Shown: positions 11,260 to 21,976 of the stretch, piece after piece
Numbering within the stretch: the first letter of the stretch is position 1
How the letters are laid out: each line of letters opens with the position of its first letter
NCBI GenBank assembly: GCA_036426205.1
Contig: CM071568.1
Coordinates: forward strand, 116,722,356-116,786,355
Source of the DNA: Ascaphus truei
Taxonomy: Eukaryota; Chordata; Amphibia; Anura; Ascaphidae
DNA length: 64,000 nucleotides
Reading direction: 5' to 3'
Made by a program: the position numbers and the translations under genes
Notes under the pieces: model-generated
What the model saw: only the letters and a program-made list of their open reading frames with translations
Told to the model about the DNA's origin: nothing
The model's database searches: none

Positions 11260-13555
11260 CAATTTTTTAACACTTTGTTGTTAAAAAGCAGGACATGCCA
11301 ACATTAGATCAGTTAAACGCAAAGGCTTCTAAGGGGTCGCTGCTTTAAATAAAAGTAGGTGTCCAAAAACGTTTGATTTATACTAATCTTCACATGACCT
11401 GCTATCTAGAATAAAAATAAAGCAATAATTTATAGCGTGTGGCAATTATTCTGCGTTTCTAAAATAAAACCTGAAATGTGGCTAGAACTTCAGGTTTATT
11501 ACATTGCATCATGAAATCACTGACTTTGGACAATATTGAATTACCCCTCAAATGTGAAGTGAAGAGATTCTTGCAAGCTCTGCATCACGATAAGCATTAG
11601 CTAGACTTTCACAATCGGAAATCATCATTTTGTATAAAGTACCACCCTTTGATGAACACGGCTTATATTTAGTTTGTACAACAACTTTCAGGACTTTACA
11701 GTTGTCCATTTGCAGTCCTGAAATCTCTTGCCCAAACTGCAGAGGTGCAAAAGGCGTGTGTGGACCCTTCGAAAGTCTTTCTACTTAAAAATAATCCAGT
11801 TATCACCCACATTTACACGGCTACTAAAGCTGTTCACTGCACGTATGATGTGGCTTCAGTGCATAATGTAAACTTTGGATCCAATATTTTATTTGCCTTA
11901 TCCACTTATATCTTGATTTGGACCACAGTCTAAAATTCAAGATTCTTGCCACCAGGCATAAAAATATTAGGTCAAGGGGACCTTTAACCCTCAACTAAGG
12001 TGTACTTTTTAATGAAGATTACATGTTAACTCATCTAGCAGGTACATTCTATTCTTAAATAACCTATATCGCTAAGTTTATAAAGAGGTCATTTTTAACC
12101 TTGAAGTCTCTAATTGCATTTGACATATTCTCAATCTTCTGCTTACAACTGAATTGTTATTTTCTTTTTGTTTACACATTAAAGTCCACAGACAAAAAAA
12201 TGCATTGAATGGGAAGAAAACAGATGTGTTCGTTTTCCGTCTCGAGATATCTTGTTTTTGTAGGCATAACATTTACATTTATTTGGAGAACATCTGGCAC
12301 CGTTCAACATTTGTAAGACGAGCTAGATTACGTGTATCCTGAGACCTTGACCCTTTTTATTTTAAAACATTCAGTACTGTAGAAGAATATAAAGAGGTTT
12401 ATTTTGCTACACATAGAAAATTAATGAAGGTTCGCAATTAGGACTATAAAGTTATGCCCCCCTTTGGGGGGGGGGCAGGGGGATGAGGGAAGATTGAAGT
12501 AGACATGCTCCAGAGCTAAAGACAAAAAAAACTGTGCGTTTCTTACTTTAAATTAATTGTTTTAGGATTTTATGTGAAAAAAATAACAGCCTATTTTGGC
12601 TGCACACGGTGTTCTTTCTCAACACAGTGAAACATGTGCATTTTGACAATACATAGGAAATAGCGTCACACTGACACAAATGCTACCAAGATGACAAAAT
12701 ACTGTATAAGGGACTGTAACAGAACCAGAATACTGGGTAGTATATTTCTTCTTTTATGCCGAGGCTGTCTGGGCTGTATATGACCTCCCCTCAGTGGTGT
12801 AACAGAAGGAGAGACAAAGTCCTAGATTCACTCAAATGTATTAAAATAAGGACCAAAAAATACCGTCTTTAACTGATCTCATTAGCATAGAGTTGGCACG
12901 TTAATTCAGGAAAGCGCTACGTTAACTTCACATAACGTGAGAGATTTGTAGATCTCCAAATAGATTACATATACTCCACATAAAGAGACCTGCAAAATAT
13001 GCAAATTTAAATAGTTTTGCATATATTTGGCATCTCTCTCTTCCCCCTCCCTCTCTCCAGCAAAAGCCCTATTTCAGTGTCTGGATGGGAGAAATGCCGT
13101 AGTTAGGTATGACTAAAATAACGATACGTTTCTTCCTGTCGTTAACCTTATAAGAGCTTAGTAAATATGGGATGAATATCTTATATAATAATATAATAAT
13201 TCCACTTGCATAACATAACATTAACAATAACAATAACAGCCATTATAAAGAATGTAATGCTTTATACAGGAATCCTCGTTAATGTCACGTTATTTGCTTT
13301 AGTATATACTGCGTTATTATTCACAGGTGTTAACTTGGGTAACATCATGAAATAGGCTAATGGAGCTTAGTGAAAATCAGGGTCAAAGTGTCTAGGCCCT
13401 GAAATGTTAAACTAATATGTATTTAATTTTATAGCAGTGTTTTTTAAGCAGCCACACGTGAAAGTCCAAATTATTTTTCTGCTCATAAAATATTACACAA
13501 ATGGCTTTATTTTAAACTCTGCTGAATAGAAGTGTTTAATAAAATGTGCTTAAAT
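11260..13555. other. ZNF516 intron next to the coding exon, minus-strand sense
   Basis: Unique AT-rich sequence immediately downstream (in the gene's sense) of the splice donor. It contains a G-run near 12464-12481 and TA-rich stretches near 13180-13205. I found no further exon. A gene of this kind has a second large coding exon, which must lie left of the window. Confidence 0.5.
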
Positions 13556-13556
13556 C

Positions 13557-13564
13557 CTTACCTG
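13557..13564 (-). other. ZNF516: Splice donor of the ZNF516 exon
   Basis: The minus strand reads CAG|GTAAG, a perfect donor consensus, with the exon ending at 13562 and GT at 13561-13560. The coding frame crosses it after one base of a codon (phase 1). The open frame continues a few codons into the intron to a stop near 13536, so that tail is read-through and not protein. Confidence 0.9.
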
Positions 13565-15338
13565 GAGATGGGGGAGGGGCTTCTTCAAAACTGTCATCAG
13601 CACCATCATCTCCCATACCGGAGGCCACAGAATATTCAGGGGCTGAGGCAGAGTCTGGAGTACTAGGCCTGCTAGCAGAGTCCCCCTCACTAGTGGACCC
13701 ATATCTGTCATGGTGAGAAACTGACCCACTCTCACTCAGGCTCCGGCGTTCCTTTCTATGCACCCTGGAATGAAGCACCATCTGATGGTATGTACGGAAA
13801 ATCTTTCCACACTCAAAGCACTCTGTGGATTTGTTCTGAGATGACCTTCTGCTCTGGCGTGAAGGTGGTCTGAATTCCAAGTCATTTGGTCCATCTACGT
13901 AGATTTCTCCAAGCTGCGTGCTACTGCTTTTCTCTGTGCGGCTAACACTTGTACTGTTGCGTTTCTTTGTGTTACTGGTACTGTGACTGTCGGGCTCCCG
14001 TTTTCGCTTCTCCTGACTGACAAGGATGTATTCCCCTTTATCCTTGTCATATGTTACATCTGCATCCGCCAAGGTTTCATCCCAGCCTACATATTTAGTG
14101 TACTCTGTTGGCTCTACAACTTTTCCTTTGGTAGCCAGCTGCCAAGCTTGATAGCTATTGACTGGATCAAGCTCGCGTACTCTTTTTCCTTGTTGTGCAT
14201 TTGATGTTTCATTTGCATCCACTAAAGGCCCTAATTTTAAGTAATCGAGGAAAAACTGCTTGGTCACAGGAGAATCCAAGCTTCCATTGAGAATATCTTC
14301 ACTTGTTTGTGCTGCCTTCTCTTCAGAAGTGTCTTCTTCCATTTTGCAGTGCACTAGGTTGTGTGCATTTAGGCTTTCCATGTTTGTAAACAGATTACCG
14401 CATTTCGTGCAAACTTCATAGAGGCATAAACCAGTCATTATGGTCTCTTCCTGAACAACATCATTGATAGTGGCTACTGGCTCCAAATCAGATTTCAGCT
14501 TGTTTTTGCTCCCAGTTTTTGGGCCATGAGATTTCATGTGGTTCTTTAGAAACCAGGGCTCTTTAAATCTTCTGCCACAAATGTGGCAGCCATGATCAAA
14601 TGATCCCCGATGCTTTTTCATGTGGGCTTTGAGAAACCATGCTTGACTAAAGGCTTGACCACAGACTTCACAAGGGTACTCCCCTGCGCTAAGTTCATTC
14701 TTGCCATTCTCGGTGTAAGCTTCTCTATTCAATGGAATTGCTGTTGTGATATGGTCTTTTTCAATGTGGTTCAGCAGTGTCTCCTCTCTTAAAGTCATGT
14801 AGCTGCAAAACCTGCATTTGTATGGCTTGTGCACTTGTTGAAGGTGTTGGTCGAGATCTTTCTTTTTGTCATACTTGTTTTTGCAGAATGGGCACTGGTA
14901 GCTGCCAGGCTGGTCATCTTCCACTTCTGCCACTTCCGAATCTTCAATTTGTATGGTGCCATTGAGTATCTTGTTGCAAGCAGATGTGCTTTTAGTAGGA
15001 CTTGCGCACCCACCCATACCTTCAGAAGCACCTATTTCTCCAACATGTGAATCTCCCATCTCCACGTCATGTACCTGACTAATTGTGCCAGTTCTGTGGG
15101 TTCGCAAGTGTATCTTCAAGTTGCCTTTCTGGGCAGCCCTGTGGTCACAGTAAGGACATTTGTATGGCTTTTCACCAGTGTGCTTTCGCATGTGCTGTGA
15201 AAGGGAGCTCTGGAAAGGGAAGCTTTTACCACAGATGATGCAACTGAAGCACAATGCTTTTTCTTCTTCTGGATCATTTTTACTAGGCTTCGCAGAGGAT
15301 TCACGTAACTCCATATCAAATTGTTTCCTGCGTTCCAT
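13562..15338 (-). CDS. ZNF516: ZNF516, N-terminal coding exon (partial gene)
   Basis: This exon encodes the first 592 residues, plus one base of the next codon, of a nuclear C2H2 zinc-finger transcription factor. Eight fingers are visible by their Cys/His ligands: C33-C36-H49-H53, C61-C64-H77-H81, C149-C152-H165-H170, C175-C178-H191-H196, C223-C226-H239-H243, C251-C254-H267-H271, C310-C313-H326-H330 and C507-C510-H523-H527. Fingers 1 and 2 are joined by the canonical TGEKPYK linker. The blocks PYKCPYCDHRAAQKGNLKIH, CEVCGQAFSQAWFLKAHMKK and ELDPVNSYQAWQLATKGKV mark it as ZNF516 and set it apart from its relative ZNF536. The region after finger 8 is acidic and Ser/Pro-rich. I chose ATG 15338 because MERRKQFDMELRES aligns with the mammalian N-terminus; the GTG three bases upstream is not needed. 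Mammalian ZNF516 has about 1,160 residues, so roughly half is here. ZNF516 is known as a transcriptional regulator linked to brown-fat genes and to repressor complexes. The frame is intact and probably functional. Confidence 0.95.
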
Positions 15339-15498
15339 CACCAGCGTGACATCAGGTGGGTACAGTGGGAAATGACTATACTCAATCCAGCAGTGGTTGG
15401 TGAGAGAGTTGTGCTTTCAGTGATATGTTATTATTCAGCATAACTCCTAAAGTGACCTTCTTCACAAATCTACACCACACGGCACTAGCAATGGGTAC
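15339..15498 (-). other. ZNF516: 5' untranslated part of the ZNF516 exon, with two uORFs
   Basis: These 160 bases lie between the predicted acceptor and the start codon. A 19-codon uORF runs 15441-15382. A second, four-codon uORF (MSRW) runs 15352-15338, and its TGA stop shares its A with the main ATG (TGATG). If the leader is transcribed as predicted, translation of ZNF516 would need leaky scanning or reinitiation. The extent of the leader is inferred from splice signals and not from transcript data. Confidence 0.65.
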
Positions 15499-15533
15499 CT
15501 TAAAAAAACAAAACAAAAACACAAACGTTAATA
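15499..15533 (-). other. ZNF516: Splice acceptor and branch site upstream of the ZNF516 coding exon
   Basis: The minus strand shows TATTAAC at 15533-15527, close to the optimal branch-point sequence, then a T-rich tract interrupted by a few purines, then AAG with AG at 15500-15499. The branch adenine lies about 29 bases from the AG, a typical distance. This implies at least one upstream non-coding exon somewhere to the right, which I could not identify. Confidence 0.7.
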
Positions 15534-16555
15534 TGTTTTGTACATATACTGCAGCAGAAAAACTCAGTTGCTATTCATTTTGCAGTTGACCCAAGAAACA
15601 AAAGCTTCAAACATTGTAATGATCTTCAAATCCCATTTGTAATCAAGTAAAACCGACCACAACATATTTCCCGGCAGTACATTTCTCTTAGTTGTATAAT
15701 TTGACTCCCAAGTAAAAGTTTGCTTGCACACCGATATCTTATTTTAATTTTCCCATTTTCAAAATAATTGGCACTATATAGAAGCTTTGAAAATCTTCAG
15801 CCAGCCTACGTACTATATTTGAAAACTACTGTCGTTTTTTAAAATTTGAAAAACAGAAAAATATGTACATTGTTCTCATGTCAATAAAACTGCAAGGAAA
15901 AAAAAAAAAAAAAGATTGCGGTTTTCCAAAACTCTCAATTGTCCAGACAAATTTTATTTAACAATATACCTAATAACAGCGGCCCAATTACAAATTAATG
16001 CTACTTGTGTCATAATTACATAAGAGACCATTATGGTTAAGGTATTGTCAACTATTGGATGTTAAAATATGATGCTCTCACAAATCCCTAAAAAAAATTT
16101 TTTTACGTTGTGTAAAATGGATGCAACATTAACCTTACACTTTGAAATAATTATGAAATATGTATATGTTTAAAAGCAGCTTGTTTTTGTTCACCCATTT
16201 CCTCTCTAAAAAGTAAGGAAGAAAGAAAAAGACAAAGAAAGAAAGGAAGGAAGAAAGAGAAGAAAAATAGCTGTGCCAGGGAGCTGACATGTAAAGGTCA
16301 GTCAGTAGCCTTTCTTTTTAAATAAATTGGCAGAGCACTTCCTACTTGGAATCAGTTTTCTATTTCAAACAATGTGAACTCAACAGTTCACTCATACACT
16401 AATTTTAAGTTACCAAAATTATTTGATCCATATGAAAGGAGACCAACACAAAGGAATGCTGCCGGCTTTGTTCTAATTAAATACCAGTGATTTAAAAAAA
16501 ATAAAAAACACCCACTATAGTCCCATACATCTTTAGCTATATACAAGCATGTTCA
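15534..16555. other. Upstream intron of ZNF516
   Basis: Mostly AT-rich unique sequence with an A-run at 15898-15913. A pure A/G tract at about 16208-16268 (GGAAGAAAG-like) is a simple repeat with mirror-like purine composition. No coding signature. Confidence 0.5.
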
Positions 16556-16692
16556 ACACACACACACACACACCAAGGAACCACACCACACACAGCACAC
16601 ACACCCTACACACACACCCCACACACCCCACACACACACACACACACACACCCACACACACACCCACACACTACCCACACACACACACATTA
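16556..16692 (+). repeat. CA-rich simple repeat, interrupted
   Basis: CACACA runs are broken repeatedly by CC and short unique words (CACCCCACACACCCCA). The interruptions indicate an old, decayed dinucleotide array. Confidence 0.9.
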
Positions 16693-17614
16693 GCTGAGAT
16701 ATTTTAAAAACTGGGGAACATGTTGTTTTTGTTATAAAAAGTACTTATTTTATTATCTTGTGCAAAGATCATTCCCTTCCCTCTTTCCTGTGACTGCAAC
16801 TTTGAGCACTATTCAAAAAAGTGCTTGGGACAATCGGAAAAAATTGGAGTGGCTACAGTATATTTTTTTCCAAGCGGAATACATTAGGAATTATATCACA
16901 TTAAAGCGAGCTAAATTGTTTTGGAACATTTTTTTTTTTGTAACTGTCAAATACTTTCTCCAGCTGCTCCAACTGCACAGAGAGCCAGGCAACTATACAC
17001 ATCCTGGTAATTATTTGCAAATCCTTTCATGGAAGTTTAGTAGGAAACGCAGAAGATCTCACCATCTTTCATAAACCTGTACTATGGTGTGACAATTATT
17101 TTCAGGGCTCAAGAAAAGAGAAAAAAAAAAAAAATGATTTTTGGGTAATTTATGAGGCCGTTCCTTTGAAACTTCTCGCTTTCCTTTGTGGTTCTTCCTG
17201 TCAGGTATTGTTTTCTGCAGTATTACATCTAGAGACTGAAACTCAAAACTACAGTGTTGGTGAAAAACATTTATGCACAGCATGTCCAAATCTGCCATAA
17301 TTCTCAAATAATATTACATTTTTCACTTCTTTAAAAAAATTAAGTAAAAAAAAAAACAGGTCATTTTTATAAATGGTGTCCAGCAAAATCAGACACCACA
17401 GGGAATGGCATCATTCAGCAAAACGTACATGATAAGAATGCAAGTAAAAGAGGACTTTGTAAGTAATACAGTGAAATACCTGTAGCCATTTCACACTCTT
17501 AGGATGGGACTTGGGAGAATTAGGACAAAGAATAGATAGAGTATCCCAACTGCCAAGGCATGAGTATGTATTAGCTAGGCTAAATGAGGTGAACACGGTA
17601 CAAACTCATACCAT
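16693..17614. other. Upstream intron of ZNF516, nothing recognised
   Basis: No exon or known repeat seen. Open frames of 82-104 codons here have no domain signature and are interspersed with homopolymer runs. Confidence 0.4.
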
Positions 17615-17760
17615 CTCTCCATTCGACCTTGGACAAGGTCACTCAATCTCCCAGTGCCTCAGGCACCAAAATTAGATTGTAAACTCTATCGGGCAGGATT
17701 ACTTGTACCTGCATAATTATATGTACAATGCTGCATAAACTGTCAGCGCTATATAAGAAC
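17615..17760 (+). mobile_element. MIR-like SINE, body and 3' end
   Basis: It carries ACCTTGGACAAGGTCACTCA and CTCCCAGTGCCTCAGGCACC, typical of MIR-type tRNA-derived SINEs, then AGATTGTAAACTCTATCGGG, ATGTACAATGCTGC and a CAGCGCTATATAAG end. The last part is the L2-like tail such SINEs borrow for retrotransposition. The tRNA-like head is missing here; a head of what seems the same family is at 39008-39125. Confidence 0.7.
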
Positions 17761-18199
17761 ACTATTTACAGGAAAGCGGATCAAACATGGCAAACAGAAT
17801 GTGAACTGAAACAACAGGACACTAGAATAGCTAAACAGAAATGCACTGTATTACATTAGCAACCTATAAAGCAGAGTTGGGTGCGGCTAACTACAGATAA
17901 TTAGAGACAGGTGATGAAATGCAGTCAACATGTCAATGACACTGAACAGCAGACAGCCGTGGAGCTAACCAGCAGCTCAAATATCTCACTAGCTAATCCA
18001 CTGCCTATATAGACCAAGAGCAGAGGTTACAAACCTGGGTGCCTAACCCACAGAGCTGAAACGTTCTCTCTTGCTCAAAGCTTCATTTGTTGACAAAGAT
18101 ATTTTAAAAAGTAGCTGCACTTACTGTAGTACTTCATTGTGATATACTTTCAACAAGATAAACTCCCTAAAAGAGAAAAGAGCAAATACAAAGACCGCT

Positions 18200-18320
18200 T
18201 ATGAGCACATTGTCTCAGCCAAGTCTATAAACCTGTCTTTCCCCATAACGACTCAGCATGCAATGCTTCCACTGCAGCCGGGGATTCTGGGTAATAACAT
18301 GCAAATGAAGTGGATAGGAA
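18200..18320 (+). repeat. Dispersed repeat family A, partial copy
   Basis: The core CAATGCTTCCACTGCAGCC, GGGATTCTGGG and ACATGCAAATGA matches copies at 31090-31470, 44124-44310, 56385-56735 and 56860-57180. An octamer-type ATGCAAAT lies at 18299-18306. The STAT-like word of other copies is altered here (TTCTGGGTAA). Non-coding. Confidence 0.65.
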
Positions 18321-18429
18321 AGGCAGCCGTTTTTAATAAACAAAAAAAAATTAAAAAGGGGATGCTGTGTGAGGGACAAGCAAGAAGGTAAGCACAAATT
18401 TCCCCTTAGAAGCCTATATGAGTTTAACT

Positions 18430-18650
18430 CATACAATAATACTAGTATCTTGCCCCCGGAACAGCCTGTTCTGGTTTTTTTTAGTATTAAAAATCATAGC
18501 TTCAGAGGTTACCATGGTAACATTTCAAATGCACTGGGCTCTGGGGGAAGACGTTAATTTTAACTTCGTTGGACACTTAATATTTCAAATGTATATCTCC
18601 TGAACAGAGCTTCATATTTGAAAATGTATAAACAGTGTTGGAAAAGGTAA
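18430..18650 (+). repeat. Dispersed repeat family C, uninterrupted copy
   Basis: Landmarks are GAGGTTACCATGGTAACATT, GCACTGGGCTCTGGGGGAAG, ATATCTCCTGAACAGAGC and ACAGTGTTGGAAAAGG. It supplies the empty-site reference for the interrupted copy at 47275-47885. Non-coding; class unknown. Confidence 0.6.
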
Positions 18651-18811
18651 AAAAATTAAAATAAATCAGTGTGGACTGCTGCTCTAACAGTGGATACAAC
18701 AGCAGCAGCATACATCTCAAAATAAATATGACCAACAAAACAACAACAATCTAATTGCAGGAGACATAATTGCTAAATGGAAAAATCCTGGACGACCCGT
18801 CTAAAAACTCA

Positions 18812-19360
18812 CCCCCCCCCCCCCCCCAAACAGCACAGTGATGACAGACTTGTCAATCACCACTACAACCGGCAACAGCGCCCCTCCTTTGCTCCCTGGG
18901 ACCAGCAGTGATTGACATGTCAAGCCACCACTGTGCAGCTCCGTGAGGAGAGTGGGGCGAGGGGGTGGAGTTCTTGGAAAACAGGAGGCAGAGGCTGCGC
19001 GAGGCCTGGGAGGGGAGAGGAGGGGCAGTTTGGAGCCCTCCTGTTCTCTGCCAGCCCCTGCTTTCAATGCACAGTGGGAGAGAGAGAGGGGGGGAAAGAG
19101 AGGGAGGGGGGGAAAGAGAGGGGAGGGGGGGAAAGAGAGGGGGATGGAGCCAGCAAGCTGCACATGGCGCGGAGGGGGGGGCGGAGGCGGGGGGAACGGG
19201 GGGGGGGGGGGAATGAGGGGGGAGGGGGGGAAAGAGGGGGGAAGGGGAGAAAGAGAGACTTGTCAATGTGTCACAGATACACAATAACACACAGTGACCG
19301 AGTTGCCAACAGGAATAGCCAGAACTCCCTCTCCCCGTTCCCAACCAAAATCTAACGCCT
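18812..19360. repeat. Poly-C tract and GA/G-rich minisatellite block
   Basis: A C-run at about 18812-18828 is followed by a GC-rich block. Its second half (19075-19255) repeats GGGGGAAAGAGAGG-like units. Both ends share ACTTGTCAAT (18848-18857 and 19258-19267), and a related word occurs at 18913. Overlapping open frames of 83-163 codons on both strands are low-complexity (G/E/R or P/S/L) and are artefacts of the repeat. It may be a degraded element that acquired a minisatellite. Confidence 0.6.
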
Positions 19361-20429
19361 AAAAGTTCTGCCTGGCTCCTATTTTATATTTTTGTCCACA
19401 CCTGCGTATAGGCATTGTAGCCATCAACTCCAACATAATGAAGCTGAACAAAATGCCCACACATAAGTCATATCATTGCCTAAAAAGGATCATTTACTCT
19501 GCGCCTTTCAGCAAGTAATTTGTACAATAAGAGGTCATCACTTGTTTTATTGGATAACATGTATAACAATCTAAAACCTGAAGAAAAAACAATGGTTATC
19601 TACTGTACTTGACAGTGGATATATATATTCTAATGCTTGATCAAAGCAGGTACAGTATTATTATTATTGATAAAGTGGTAACCCACAACAAAGCAGAGTT
19701 CATCGCTTTAAAACTGCCCAACACAAGACAAACAATTAAAGGCTTATATTCTGCAAGCTGGGGTCCCAAATGGCTGTATGAAGCGATGCATTCACTATTG
19801 GGAGAGTAAGTACCATTGATGACAAGGCCTGAGGGCTTCTGCTGTTCTCGGGCCAATCAATAATCCATTATGAGCAAAATACATTTCTACTATAATTTGA
19901 AGAAATGGATAAAGAGAACCACTATGTGAACTACTTTAGAAAAGAAAAAGAAAAAACACACATACAGCCATTGCTGTAATTATCAAGTATTTAGCACTGT
20001 TACACAAAACAGAATTCAAAATATGTTTAATAATCATTGGCTCTGCAGAATTTTACAGCAGTTCATCATCTTCATGTATTCCATACTATGATCAACAGCT
20101 TCATGCACAATAGTTATCAATAAACATTACATGATCAGTATACTGAAGTCAAAGGTAACAAGACGTGGGCACTGCTGGTACAGAAAGGGGACTTTTCAGA
20201 ACCGGTAAAGAGAGACATCCCATTCTAACAGATATCACGAGGGCTGAGTTTATTGTGGCCTCATCCAAAGAGACTCCCCTAAAGCAAATTAGAAACACTT
20301 ACGCCACTTTAGTACACGCGTGGCACTGTTTAACATATTTTATATAAAATAGGTGTGAAAACGAAAAAAAAAAAAGTCAGCAGCATATATTTTTTTTTAT
20401 ATTGTTATTGTTTAAATAATGATTAGTTA
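19361..20429. other. Upstream intron, nothing recognised
   Basis: AT-rich sequence without a supported exon, RNA gene or known repeat. Confidence 0.35.
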
Positions 20430-21560
20430 TTTGGTGCTTTGTATTTTCGTGTTCCTTTATTTTGTATTTTTAATATGGTTATATTCTTATATCTTGCTTC
20501 TTTAAGTTTCCCCCTCAATTAACCTATCAGGTTCTAATGAGCTCTATTTAAGTCCACCATCTACTCCCTAGGTCACACCCTTGTAGAAATTGGCGCAACA
20601 CTGACGAAACGCGTAGGTTATGTCACTGTGTCTACCAGCTGATTGTGGGAGGAGAGCCGAGCAACGTGAGAGGAGTGAGAATTGGCGAGCAGCAGTTTGA
20701 CTCAAACCGGCATTTGAGAGGAAGGTGCCAGCTTATGTGCGGCGGTATTCAACACAGCAGTACAGCAGTAAAGATCTACCTGCTGCATCTACCTTTATTT
20801 GGAGGAATCTGGCTATCGTGAGGGGGTAAACAGGAGACAGGACAGAGTCTCTAGTGTTACCCGGATCAGCATCACGTGATACTTGCGTCACGGATTTGCA
20901 GGCGCAGCTGACGGAGGGACGCAGATACCCCTCGGGGTTCATCGCGTTTACACTCATCTGGTGAGACCGTTCCCTTACCCCCCTCTGCCTTCCCCTTGGA
21001 TCCTATTTACAGATAACATCCAACAGCCTACCACGGCTATTTCTACCTTCACATTTAATATATATCAGTCACTCCACTCCCCACTTGTTGCTTCAGCCAC
21101 ATCTGTATCAGGCAAATAAGTGCTTCATTAATTTAAAAGTGCTACTCCCTCACATTAGATCTGCTGGACATTTTTTAGACACAGTTTGGACAATTATTGT
21201 TTCCTCTATTTTTTTTATCCATATATATTGTTTTATTGTTATGCTTTCTCTGTATTTGTGTCATTTGTACATCCAGTAACCAACCTTTATTGCCTTTATT
21301 AAATTTTTCCTTTATTTGTAACAGCTACACAGGATTGCGCTTTATTCTTTTTCTCAAATCTTTAGGATAGTCATATCTTTTTAGAGCTGCATCCTATGGC
21401 ATATTTTCTCCTGACCAGTGCCTGATATTCTTTACACTATATTATTATCACTTATTAATTCACCTAAGTGCCATTTCTAGCGCTGATTTGTGTTTTTTGG
21501 TGTTTTATATATCCAGTGTTCCCCCCCTAATGTATCCCCCTCACCAAGTGCTTGCCTCCC
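20430..21560 (+). mobile_element. Non-autonomous element with a collapsed hammerhead-like box
   Basis: CTGACGAAACGCGTAGG at 20601-20617 joins the two conserved halves of a hammerhead core with helix II deleted. It is followed by a GC-rich section with TCACGTGA and TGCGTCACGG (20873-20895), a T/A-rich section and a distal end around TTTCTAGCGCTGATTTGTG (21475-21493). The same order (box, CpG-rich middle, T-rich tail) is seen in other frog repeats. It has no intact ORF. Boundaries are approximate. Confidence 0.45.
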
Positions 21561-21611
21561 TCTATTATATATATATCTAAATGTAAATTACAACTGTATC
21601 TCTCTGCATGG

Positions 21612-21768
21612 TCTTAGGCAGGTCTGCAACCCCGCCTTTCACCATTATCACCAGCACACAGCACTTCCACTGCAGCAAGGGGTCATTTCCCAGAATCCCT
21701 TGCTGCAGTGGAAGTGCGGTGCTGGGGGGTGATAATGGTGAAAGGCGGGGTTGCAGACCTGCCTAAGA
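21612..21768. repeat. Foldback copy of family A
   Basis: Two arms of about 70 bases are near-perfect reverse complements: TCTTAGGCAGGTCTGCAACC at 21612-21631 pairs with the complement ending at 21768. They meet around TCATTTCCCAGAAT. Both arms come from the left half of family A. The transcript of either strand would form a long hairpin. Confidence 0.8.
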
Positions 21769-21849
21769 CAGGGCAGATGAGCACAGTTGTATTTACATTT
21801 GCATATTTGCTTTGCTGGGGAGGGTTTTGTCACTTTTTTTGTATCACAC

Positions 21850-21887
21850 AACAACACACACACAACACAACACCACAACAAAAACAC

Positions 21888-21932
<45 letters not shown>

Positions 21933-21976
21933 ACACACTCACACTCACACTCACACTCACACACACTCACACACAA
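21850..21976 (+). repeat. CA/CT-rich simple repeat
   Basis: Interrupted ACACAACAC at the left passes into a pure (AC)n run near 21890-21926, then an ACACTC higher-order pattern to about 21975. The long His/Thr-rich and Cys/Val-rich open frames through it are artefacts. Confidence 0.9.

Noticed and set aside
13536..13561. Extension of the ZNF516 frame past the donor to a stop
   Set aside because: A perfect CAG|GTAAG donor and the mammalian gene structure indicate splicing at 13562/13561.
15339..15341. GTG as an alternative ZNF516 start
   Set aside because: The ATG directly after it aligns with the known N-terminus, and GTG starts are rare in animals.
13983..15375. Plus-strand and alternate-frame open frames over the ZNF516 exon
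   Set aside because: They are shadows of the minus-strand coding frame, with no domain of their own.
18853..19355. Overlapping frames of 114-163 codons on both strands
   Set aside because: The proteins are low-complexity products of a G/A-rich tandem repeat.
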